A stretch of DNA of 64,000 bases from Alphaproteobacteria bacterium (GTDB lineage Bacteria; Pseudomonadota; Alphaproteobacteria; Rhizobiales; Xanthobacteraceae): assembly GCA_005884765.1 (NCBI GenBank), contig VAZV01000155.1, positions 1-64,000 on the forward strand, in the 5' to 3' direction. The stretch's first letter is position 1; the number at the start of each line of letters is the position of its first letter. The notes under the pieces were generated by a model. It was not told where the DNA came from and did no database searches. It saw nothing but the letters and a program-made list of their open reading frames with translations. This document shows positions 8,485 to 15,444 of the stretch, piece after piece. A program made the position numbers and the translations under genes.

Positions 8485-9486
8485 TTAGTGACTGGCCGCT
8501 CCGGTTTCCCTCAGGAATTCATCGATCAGGGGCTGACCGACCCGGCTCGCGACATCCTTGTAGACCGGCTCCATCGCCTTGCGCATCGCGGCGTCCTGTT
8601 CCGGCGTCAACGTGATGATCTCGGTCTTGCCGGATTTCTTGATCGCCTCCAGTGCGTCGTCGTTTTCCTTCGCCGACTGACCGTTACCGAAGGTGGTAGC
8701 TTCCTTCATTGCCTTCTCGCAATTCGCGCGAATGTCCGCCGGCAAGCCGTCCCAGAACTTCTTGTTCACGACCACGACGTAGCCGATATAGCCGTGATTG
8801 GTCACGGTCGCGTACTTCTGCACCTCGTGCATTTTCTGGGTGTAAATGTTCGACCAGGTGTTCTCCTGGCCGTCGACCACGCCGGTCTGCAGCGCCTGGT
8901 ACACTTCGCCGAACGCCATCACCTGCGGTATCGAGCCGAGTGCGCGGAATTGCGCTTCGAGAACCTTGGACGACTGGATGCGGAACTTCACGCCTTTGTA
9001 GTCGACCGGACTGATCAGCTTCTTGTTGGCGCTCATCTCCTTGAAGCCGTTGTCCCAGTAAGCGAGGCCCGTCATGCCCTTGGAATCGAGCAGTTTGAGC
9101 AGCCGCGCGCCCAGCGGACCGTCGGTCACTTTTCGCAACGTCGCAAGATCGGGCAGGATGTAGGGGAGATCGAACACCTCAAACTCCTTGATGCCGATCG
9201 GCCCGAACTTCGAGTTCGACGGTGCCAGCATCTGCACCGCGCCGAGCTGCAGCGCCTCGAGCTCCTCCTTGTCCTTGTAGAGCGTCGAGTTCGGATAAAT
9301 TTCGACCTTGACCTTGCCGTCGGTGTATTTTTCCGCCAGCTCCTTGAACTTCTCCGCCGCCTTGCCCTTCGGCGTGTCGGACGCAACGACATGGCTGAAC
9401 TTGATGATGACTGGCGATTGCGCCGACGCCGGGCCGATCAGGATCAACGCCGCGATCGATGCAGCAGCCAGGACCAATTTACGCAT
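8485..9486 (-). CDS. dctP: TRAP transporter substrate-binding protein (DctP type)
   Basis: The mature protein follows a signal peptide (MRKLVLAAASIAALILIGPA, then SAQ). Family features include FSHVVASDTPKGKAAEKFKE near the N-terminus, the GVKFRIQSSKVLEAQFRALG region with the carboxylate-binding Arg, and the YQALQTGVVDGQENTWSNIY motif. The 333-residue length is standard. The start at 9486 is preceded by GGAGGAAAC; the longer frame to 9522 has no such site. It delivers substrate to DctQM. The first gene of the operon, it probably has its promoter in the 200-bp gap before leuA. Confidence 0.93.
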   Translation of the reverse strand: MRKLVLAAASIAALILIGPASAQSPVIIKFSHVVASDTPKGKAAEKFKELAEKYTDGKVKVEIYPNSTLYKDKEELEALQLGAVQMLAPSNSKFGPIGIKEFEVFDLPYILPDLATLRKVTDGPLGARLLKLLDSKGMTGLAYWDNGFKEMSANKKLISPVDYKGVKFRIQSSKVLEAQFRALGSIPQVMAFGEVYQALQTGVVDGQENTWSNIYTQKMHEVQKYATVTNHGYIGYVVVVNKKFWDGLPADIRANCEKAMKEATTFGNGQSAKENDDALEAIKKSGKTEIITLTPEQDAAMRKAMEPVYKDVASRVGQPLIDEFLRETGAASH

Positions 9487-9644
9487 GTTTCCTCCGCGCT
9501 GATTGTTGCGGAGCGCGCCCATGCGCCGCCCCCAACCTTGTATGCCAGCCGCACCAATACAGAGAACCCGGCCGGAACGCCATTGCCCCTTTAGCAGGGG
9601 CTATTTTCGGCGGTTTTGCTGCGATGCAAAAGCGGCCTTCGCGT

Positions 9645-9673
9645 CTCCCGCTTGCAGGCCACACAAGCGGGAG
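9645..9673 (-). terminator. Hairpin after leuA, possible terminator
   Basis: CTCCCGCTTG and CAAGCGGGAG form a perfect 10-bp stem with a 9-base loop, starting 13 bases beyond the leuA stop. No T-run follows on the minus strand, so it may be a transcript-stabilising or Rho-assisted structure instead of a classical intrinsic terminator. Confidence 0.55.
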
Positions 9674-9685
9674 GGGAGCACGGTG

Positions 9686-11245
9686 TCAGCCCGCGGCGGC
9701 GGCCGGCATGTCGCGCTGGCGTTTCATGACGATCTTGTTGAGCGCGCCGAGATAGGCTTTTGCGGAAGCGACCAGCGTATCCGGATCCGCCGCCCGCGCC
9801 GTCATCGAGCGGCCTTCATGCGCGAGCCGCACCGACACTTCGGCCTGCGCGTCGGTGCCTTCGGTGACGGCATGAACCTGATAGAGCTCGAGCTTGGCCT
9901 CGTGCGGCACCAACGCCTTGATGCAGTTGAACACCGCATCGACCGGGCCGTTGCCTTCGGCCTCCTCGATCCTGATCTGGCCGTCGACATCGAGCTTCAT
10001 GGTGGCGCGCTGCGGACCGTGGGTGCCCGCGATCACCGTCAGCGAAGTCAGCTTGATCCGGTCATGGGAAGCGGCGATCTCCTGATCGACCAATGCCTCG
10101 ATGTCCTCGTCGTAGATGTCCTTCTTGCGGTCGGCGAGCGCCTTCATCCGCACGAACGCATCCTCGAGCTGATTGGGACCGAGCTTGTAGCCCATCTCCT
10201 CCAGCTTGTGCACGAAGGCATGGCGGCCCGAATGCTTGCCCAGCACCAGCGACGACTGCTTCAGCCCGACCATTTCCGGCCGCATGATCTCGTAGGTCGA
10301 GGCATCCTTCAGCACGCCGTCCTGATGGATGCCGCTTTCATGCGCGAACGCGTTGCGGCCGACGATCGCCTTGTTGTACTGCACCGGGAACGAGGTCGCC
10401 GCCGACACCATCTTCGAGGCGCGCGTCAATTGCGTGGTGTCGATCTTGTTCCACCACGGGAATTTGTCGTTGCGCACGTTCATCGCCATCACGACTTCCT
10501 CGAGCGCGGCATTGCCTGCCCGCTCGCCGATGCCGTTGACGGTGCACTCGATCTGCCGCGCGCCGCCGGCGATGCCGGCCAGCGAATTCGCCACCGCCAT
10601 ACCGAGGTCGTTGTGACAGTGCACGGAAAACACCGTCTTGTCGGAGTTCGGCACCCGCTCGATCAGGGTGCGCATGAAATGGGTGTATTCCTCAGGTGTC
10701 GTGTAGCCCACGGTATCGGGGATGTTGACCGTGGTGGCACCGGCCTTGATCACGGCCTCGACGATGCGGCAGAGGAAATCCATCTCGCTGCGAGTGCCGT
10801 CTTCGGCGGACCATTCGACGTCGTCGATATGGTTGCGTGCGCGGGTGACATTGGCGATCGAGGTCTCCAGCACCTGCTCGGGCGTCATGTTGAGCTTGAC
10901 CCGCATGTGCAGCGGGGAGGTCGCGATCACGGTGTGGACGCGGCCGCGCCTGGCAAATTTCACGGCTTCCGCGCAGCGATCGATGTCCTTGGGGTGGGCG
11001 CGCGAGAGACCTGCGATCACGGCGTTCTTGGAGCGGCGGGCGATTTCGCTCACCGCCTGGAAGTCGCCTTCGGACGTGATTGGGAAACCGGCCTCGATGA
11101 CGTCGACGCCCATGTCGTCGAGCATCTCGGCGACCTCGAGCTTTTCCTCGAACGACATGGTCGCGCCCGGGCATTGCTCGCCGTCGCGCAAGGTGGTGTC
11201 GAAAATGATAACGCGGTCCTTGTCGGACTTGTTGGCGGTGCTCAT
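9686..11245 (-). CDS. leuA: 2-isopropylmalate synthase
   Basis: LeuA condenses acetyl-CoA with 2-oxoisovalerate in the first committed step of leucine synthesis (cytosolic). The 519-residue protein has the catalytic start IFDTTLRDGEQCPGATMSFE with the metal-binding Asp, the HCHNDLGMAVANSLAGI box with the metal-binding His pair, and the C-terminal allosteric domain that binds leucine (roughly residues 390-500). The start at 11245 (MSTANKSDKDRVIIFD) is supported by AAGGAAC upstream. The frame continues to 11458, but that part overlaps the leader. Besides feedback by leucine, control by attenuation is likely: a leader with a Leu/Ile codon cluster and a hairpin lies at 11315-11480. Confidence 0.97.
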   Translation of the reverse strand: MSTANKSDKDRVIIFDTTLRDGEQCPGATMSFEEKLEVAEMLDDMGVDVIEAGFPITSEGDFQAVSEIARRSKNAVIAGLSRAHPKDIDRCAEAVKFARRGRVHTVIATSPLHMRVKLNMTPEQVLETSIANVTRARNHIDDVEWSAEDGTRSEMDFLCRIVEAVIKAGATTVNIPDTVGYTTPEEYTHFMRTLIERVPNSDKTVFSVHCHNDLGMAVANSLAGIAGGARQIECTVNGIGERAGNAALEEVVMAMNVRNDKFPWWNKIDTTQLTRASKMVSAATSFPVQYNKAIVGRNAFAHESGIHQDGVLKDASTYEIMRPEMVGLKQSSLVLGKHSGRHAFVHKLEEMGYKLGPNQLEDAFVRMKALADRKKDIYDEDIEALVDQEIAASHDRIKLTSLTVIAGTHGPQRATMKLDVDGQIRIEEAEGNGPVDAVFNCIKALVPHEAKLELYQVHAVTEGTDAQAEVSVRLAHEGRSMTARAADPDTLVASAKAYLGALNKIVMKRQRDMPAAAAG

Positions 11246-11314
11246 CGCTGAAAGTTCCTTTTGGGTAGTGCGCTGTTTTCGTGAGCGCTGAAGGGTCTGA
11301 TCAACTCGCGCGAA

Positions 11315-11358
11315 CCCCTGAGTGCCCAGGCGCAAACTGCCCAGACGGCCCTCAGGGG
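11315..11358 (-). promoter_or_regulatory. Putative leuA attenuator hairpin
   Basis: CTCAGGGG (11351-11358) and CCCCTGAG (11315-11322) form the 8-bp base of a hairpin enclosing a short G/C-rich inner stem. Its 5' arm contains the stop codon of the leader peptide, so a ribosome stalled at the upstream Leu codons would leave it free to pair. No run of U follows, so control may be Rho-dependent or act on leuA translation. Alternative folds were not computed. Confidence 0.55.
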
Positions 11359-11480
11359 CCGATAAGAAGCAGCAGCCCGCCAATAAGGAGGGTGGGCGCG
11401 GACGCAGCCGGGATCGCAGGTGCACGGGCGGCCTCGGCCGCTCCACCCCGAACTCCAACCTTTTCGCTGCGAATCAGCAT
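11352..11480 (-). CDS. Leucine/isoleucine-rich leader peptide of leuA
   Basis: This 42-codon frame is encoded directly upstream of leuA on the same strand. It starts MLIRSEKVGVRGG and ends TLLIGGLLLLIGP before the stop: six Leu and two Ile codons within the last 12 sense codons. A leucine-codon cluster just before a hairpin and a leucine biosynthesis gene is the classic layout of a transcription-attenuation leader. Predicted leuA attenuators are known in proteobacteria. The start has only a weak ribosome binding site (TTAGGG about 7 bases upstream). Confidence 0.75.
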   Translation of the reverse strand: MLIRSEKVGVRGGAAEAARAPAIPAASAPTLLIGGLLLLIGP

Positions 11481-11727
11481 TGCCAGACCCTAAGGAGCGA
11501 GGAATCCTCGGCCAAAACCGTTGACGGTTCGTTGCCGGAAAGCCGCTCCGGGGTTTTCTAGACGAGAAATGCCTGTCGCCGCAATGCCAAAAGATGGTCA
11601 GAATAGATGACCTATCTACCCTTCCCCTCGCCCGAGCGCATCGCCAAAACGCAACGCGGATGTTCCCGCGCGACGTATGAGGCGAACGCGGATTGAGCGC
11701 AAAGAGCGCGCAGAAAATCTCAGCGCT

Positions 11728-11826
11728 CGTCATTCCGGGGCGCGCTAAGCGCGAGCCCGGAATCCATGCTCCCGATCGTGGTTATGGATTCCGGGCTCAA
11801 CCCTGCGGGCTGCCCCGGAATGACAG
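11728..11826. repeat. Dispersed palindromic repeat (family C)
   Basis: This is an imperfect inverted repeat. CGTCATTCCGGGGCGCGC, with CCCGGAATCCAT inside, is mirrored by ATGGATTCCGGG and GCTGCCCCGGAATGAC at the other end. It is the kind of non-coding repeat common between genes in Bradyrhizobium-type genomes. Only one copy of this subtype is in the window. Confidence 0.75.
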
Positions 11827-11877
11827 AGCGCGATGATGAGTGCGACCGATTCAATTTTCAAACAGCCAAAGCACGAT

Positions 11878-11996
11878 CGTCATTGCGAGCCAACGGGTCG
11901 CGCAAATGCGCGCCCGATGACAAGCTCCACGAAGCAATCCATGGCGCCTCGTAAGGAGATATGGATTGCTTCGTCGCTTCGCTCCTCGCAATGACG
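11878..11996. repeat. Dispersed palindromic repeat (family A, copy 1)
   Basis: The edges CGTCATTGCGAG and CTCGCAATGACG are inverted. Internal GAAGCAATCCATGG is mirrored by ATGGATTGCTTCGTC, giving a long hairpin. Other copies in this window lie at 24190-24270, 51963-52081 and 55883-55966. Confidence 0.85.
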
Positions 11997-12669
11997 TGGC
12001 TCCAATTTAAAGACACGGATTCACCTTCCCGCGGCGCAGATAGCGCCCGAGTGATGCACGAACGTTTCGCCCAAAGATAAAGAGGGCGCAGGGAAAGCCG
12101 GGTGCCCGATGCACCCGCAGCCTCGCACGCAAAACAAAAAGCGCACGAGTGTCGTCACCACAGGTTCGCCGAACAGTCCGGCCTTCCCTGCGCAATGGTT
12201 TTAACGGCTTATAGCGCGCTCTCCTCGGCGACAAATTCGTCTTGTCACCGTCATCTGCGGATTAAGGAAACGTCCGCGCCCGGTTGGGCCGACGCGCCTC
12301 CGCAAACTTGACATCAGCAACGGATGTCAGGACCACACGGTTTTGCCGTCCGCTTCAGCCTCGTTCGTCTGCGCGCCGGCGCATCGCTCACGGAAATCCA
12401 TAGGGACCCGCCCTGCAACTGCCATTGGCGCGCGCGACGCTGCCGCGTCCACCGCATCCCGTACCCAACGTCCGTGACGATCGCGATACGCCCCTCTCAG
12501 AGGGAACGAGACGGCAGAGAGAAAATCGCTGATTTGGGGTGAGCGTCAAGCGCTCGATCTAGATTCGAGCGACGACAAAATGCGACATTGACTAAGCGGT
12601 GGTAGAATCGCGATGTTGCGCACACTAATGCTGCCCGTCGGGCAACCGGCGCCCAGCGCGAATGTCACG
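11997..12669. other. Long intergenic stretch without a supported gene
   Basis: About 670 bp separate the family A repeat from the next gene. Frames of 70-75 codons exist on both strands but have no family resemblance or good ribosome binding site. I have an impression that the part near 12040-12230 (GCGCAGGGAAAGCCGGGTGC and onward) occurs repeatedly in Bradyrhizobium genomes as a dispersed element. This cannot be tested here because there is only one copy. Confidence 0.4.
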
Positions 12670-13215
12670 TCAGCATCCGCCGGGTGAAACGCCTGCGAAG
12701 GCAGTGACCAGATTTGACGTTCCGGTCGTTGAGGGCATCACCGCAGAACAGAGCGCAGTGGAGGGAACACCGGCTTGCGATGCCGTGGTGTTGGGGGCTT
12801 GTATCGCGCGGTTAGCGCTCTCGCCTAGCAATTGTACGGCCGTCTGAGGATTGATCGACGAAGGGGCGCTGATCGACGAAGAAGCGCCAACGCCGGTCGA
12901 GGAAGCTGCTCCTGTGCCGAGCGAGGAAGAAGCACCGAAGCCGGTCGATGAAGAAAACGCGCCGGAGCCGCTTGTCGTCGCGCCGCTCATCGATCCGGGG
13001 ATCGTCGAGGTAGGCACGCTCAATGGATCGCAGGCAGCAGCTGCGGAGGTGCGACCGGCCGGACTGTTGAATGGAGGACAGGACATTTGCGCCGGGCTCG
13101 TCGCGCTCGGGGTCACGCCAGAGTTCACTTGAGAATTCACTTGAGAATTCACTTGCGCGTGAGCCGTCCCCGCGACGGCCCAAAGCATCATTGCGAGGAT
13201 GAGCATTCGTTCCAT
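12670..13215 (-). CDS. Exported Ser/Thr/Gly/Ala-rich protein of unknown function
   Basis: A signal peptide (MERMLILAMMLWAVAGTAHA) is followed by a tandem tripeptide-like repeat VNSQVNSQVNSG, a segment with two cysteines (MSCPPFNSPAG and AAACDP), then about 70 residues of Ser/Gly/Ala/Thr low complexity, and a more ordered C-terminus ending SPGGC. The length is 181 residues. The start at 13215 is set by GAGGAGAG just upstream; the frame continues to 13335 without support. I recognise no family. The low-complexity centre suggests a flexible secreted or surface linker. Confidence 0.65.
   Translation of the reverse strand: MERMLILAMMLWAVAGTAHAQVNSQVNSQVNSGVTPSATSPAQMSCPPFNSPAGRTSAAAACDPLSVPTSTIPGSMSGATTSGSGAFSSSTGFGASSSLGTGAASSTGVGASSSISAPSSINPQTAVQLLGESANRAIQAPNTTASQAGVPSTALCSAVMPSTTGTSNLVTAFAGVSPGGC
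13124..13156. repeat. Short tandem repeat inside the exported protein gene
   Basis: The 12-base unit TTCACTTGAGAA repeats with a third partial copy (TTCACTTGCGCG). It encodes the QVNS repetition just after the signal peptide. Such repeats can change length by slippage, in steps of four codons that keep the frame. Confidence 0.7.
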
Positions 13216-13518
13216 CGAACTCTCCTCTCCGCCAAAGCATCCATGAGGTTCGAATACCGCACCTTGCGCGCTAGCTACGTGCGTAACGCATTGGGACCAA
13301 CCGGGTTCCTGATCTGCGCGCCGCGAGCTGCTCACTTGGATTGTCCGCCCGTTCCAAAACTCCCGGAATTCGGAAAGCGTAGACCGGCCGCCGTCACGTC
13401 AGATGAATAGCAGGGCACGCGGAGTGCAGCATCGCGTCGCACGCGCGTGGTCCGTCATCGGTTTGCCCGCGGACGGCGATGCGTCGCGGGACCCTGCCCC
13501 ATTTCTTTCAGCTCGTGC

Positions 13519-13836
13519 TCAACAACCTTGATCGGCCGTCTGCGTCGAAGGCTTGGCACCCTGGGCCTCCTGCGCCGCGGTAGGCTGGCCCTGCTGCTGC
13601 TTCTGAGTATCCTGCGATGATGCGGCTTTTTCGCCCGTCGCGCGGTTCATCGTATCGGTCGGCGGATGCTCGCGGCTGCTTGTAGAACCCGTGGTGATGT
13701 TGGATTGACCGGTATAGCCGGGCGTGGGTCCGGAGCCAGCGTCCTTGTCACGGGTGTTGCAGGGACCGGCGTTTGCGCTGCCAACGCCCAAGATCATTGC
13801 GGCGCAGCCGATGATGGCGAATTGTCTGCTGTTCAT
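13519..13836 (-). CDS. Small exported protein with terminal cysteines, unknown function
   Basis: The protein has 105 residues, with a signal peptide (MNSRQFAIIGCAAMILGVGS ending ANA) followed by GPCNTRDKDAGSGPTPGYTG, a Gln/Ala/Thr-rich hydrophilic body (SSQDTQKQQQGQPTAAQEAQ) and a final DQGC. One Cys near the mature N-terminus and one at the very end could form a disulfide. The start at 13836 has GGAGAGGC upstream; the longer frame to 13959 looks non-coding. It resembles small 'exported protein' families common in Bradyrhizobium, without known role. The adjacent gene at 12670-13215 has a similar disordered, Cys-ended design. Confidence 0.65.
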   Translation of the reverse strand: MNSRQFAIIGCAAMILGVGSANAGPCNTRDKDAGSGPTPGYTGQSNITTGSTSSREHPPTDTMNRATGEKAASSQDTQKQQQGQPTAAQEAQGAKPSTQTADQGC

Positions 13837-14062
13837 TTGCCTCTCCTTGTTCCATCCCGCCCTTTTCAACGGGTCTCGCGTTCCAAGTACCCGAAGAGGA
13901 CGTAACGGAAAACCAAGCCGGATGACGCAGGTTCCGTGAAACAGCAACCGCAGCGGCAATTTGTAACTTGGGAACGCGGCAACAAAACTGCCGCCGAGGG
14001 ATCCATCTCAAGCGCCACCAAAATCTCTCGGCAATATCTCTCGGACGAGTGAGATTAAGCTC

Positions 14063-14578
14063 TCACTTCAACTGATCGGCTACTTTGTCGATCCCCGCCT
14101 TGACGCACGCCTCGTCCTTTTCGCCGCCCGGCGCGCCTGATGCGCCGGCCGCACCGATGACCTCATCGCCCACCTTGATCGGGAGCGCGCCCTGGTTGGC
14201 GATGACGTTGGTCAGATGAATGAGGCCCAGCGTCGGGTCGGCTTTGACGCGCTCGACCAGGGCGCCGGAGGGCGAACGGAACGTGCGCGCGGTGTAGGCT
14301 TTGCGGAAGCTGTTCTCGATCGTATGCGGCCCGGTATTGTCGCCGCGCACTTGCACGATGATCTCGCCGTTGCGGCCGACCACGGTCGCCGACACCGCAT
14401 AGCCGTTGCCCTTGCAGGTTTCGATTGCGGTTTGCACGATCGTCATAGCGATGGACGCGGTGAGGTCTTTGTGGTCGAGCAGTTGAGCGGCCGCCGGAGC
14501 GGGCAGCACCAGGGCGCACATCAAGGCGCAGGTCGGGGTGACGGCGATGGCGGAGAGACGAAGCCTTGATGATTGCAT
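14063..14578 (-). CDS. GlcG/HbpS-family (DUF336) periplasmic protein
   Basis: This 171-residue protein has a signal peptide (MQSSRLRLSAIAVTPTCALM through APAAAQ). The body matches the GlcG/HbpS fold: TASIAMTIVQTAIETCKGNG, ATVVGRNGEIIVQVRGDN, FRKAYTARTFRSPSGAL, and the closing QGALPIKVGDEVIGAAGASG with GGEKDEACVKAGI. Members bind haem or small ligands, or accompany glycolate and diol pathways; the exact role is unknown. The start at 14578 (rather than 14794) is chosen because the signal peptide begins there. It is transcribed divergently from the GNAT gene at 14848. Confidence 0.82.
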   Translation of the reverse strand: MQSSRLRLSAIAVTPTCALMCALVLPAPAAAQLLDHKDLTASIAMTIVQTAIETCKGNGYAVSATVVGRNGEIIVQVRGDNTGPHTIENSFRKAYTARTFRSPSGALVERVKADPTLGLIHLTNVIANQGALPIKVGDEVIGAAGASGAPGGEKDEACVKAGIDKVADQLK

Positions 14579-14847
14579 GCGCGTTGCTCCCTTTTCTGCT
14601 GCACTCAGACGCGGGCAGCTTGGACGCAACATAGAGGATTTGCGATCCGACGTCAGGACCTGATAGCCGCGACCGATGACGTATTTGCAACAAGATCGTC
14701 GTTTGCCGTGGCGCATTGACGTTTCGGATTTGACACAAGACAGCCAAAAACGGCCGCTGCTTCGGATACGACGATTGCGCCAACCAGTTGCCAATCGTCA
14801 TATCGATCCTAAATCTAATGCAGGACTGCGGCAGGGAAGGTTCAGAG

Positions 14848-15327
14848 GTGTCCGTCTATACAATCCGGGAGGCCAGGCCCGAGGAGCAGGGGGAGCTGAC
14901 GCGTCTGTGCGTACGTGCGACCAAGCGCGCCGGATATGACGAGGCGTTCATCGATCGCGCGATGCCGGCGCTGACCATAACCGTGCCCTTGATCACGGCG
15001 GGTTGCGTTCTGGTGGCACAGGACAGCTCCCGCGAAATCGTCGGCGTCGTTGCGGTGACGACAACTCCGCTTCAGGGTATTGCGCTGCTCTACGCCATTT
15101 TCGTCGATCCCGCGCATTGGAAACGCGGGATCGGCCGGGTGCTTTTCCGGGCGGCCGTCGCTCGCGCGCGAGAGCTGAAAGCCGGCGCTCTGATGATCTA
15201 CGCCGAGCCTTCCGCGGAAGGATTCTACAAGCGGATGGGAGCCATCCGGATCGGTGAAGGACCATTTGTCTATTCGCCGGAAACCGTGCTGCCTCAGTTG
15301 TTGTACATCATTCCGCGCGAGACATGA
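14848..15327 (+). CDS. GNAT-family N-acetyltransferase
   Basis: The protein has about 159 residues. The core YAIFVDPAHWKRGIGRVLFR contains the acetyl-CoA-binding R/QxxGxG/A loop (KRGIGRV), followed by a helix (AAVARARELKAGAL) and the usual terminal strand (AEGFYKRMGAIRIGEGP). The substrate is unknown. I prefer the GTG start at 14848, with GGAAGG 7 bases upstream and homology beginning at TIREARPEEQGEL. ATG codons at 14788 and 14818 are in frame and also possible. The gene is followed by a palindromic repeat that may help end its transcript. Confidence 0.8.
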   Translation: MSVYTIREARPEEQGELTRLCVRATKRAGYDEAFIDRAMPALTITVPLITAGCVLVAQDSSREIVGVVAVTTTPLQGIALLYAIFVDPAHWKRGIGRVLFRAAVARARELKAGALMIYAEPSAEGFYKRMGAIRIGEGPFVYSPETVLPQLLYIIPRET

Positions 15328-15346
15328 TGCGCAGGCTCGTAGGTCC

Positions 15347-15422
15347 GTAGGGCGGGTTAGCGAAAAGTAACCCGCCTCTCTGGTTGCCGAATGGCGGCTT
15401 ACGCTTCGCTAACCCGCCCTAC
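15347..15422. repeat. Palindromic repeat with GGCGGGTTAGC ends
   Basis: GTAGGGCGGGTTAGCG at the left pairs with CGCTAACCCGCCCTAC at the right. An inner pair (AGTAACCCGCC / GGCGGCTTAC) adds partial pairing. It lies between the convergent GNAT and molybdenum-hydroxylase genes and could act as a bidirectional terminator. The sequence type is common as a dispersed repeat in Bradyrhizobium-like genomes (from memory). Confidence 0.8.
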
Positions 15423-15444
15423 TGTTACTAAACCGCTCCGGAGA

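Noticed and set aside
7849..9594. 581-codon open frame opposite dctQ and dctP
   Set aside because: It is a shadow of two clear TRAP genes.
9503..11251. 582-codon open frame antisense to leuA
   Set aside because: It mirrors the leuA codon usage (rich in His, Arg and Asp), has no known family and lies entirely opposite a certain gene.
11246..11458. Upstream extension of leuA to 11458
   Set aside because: It overlaps the leader peptide in another frame and is not homologous to LeuA. The start at 11245 has a ribosome binding site.
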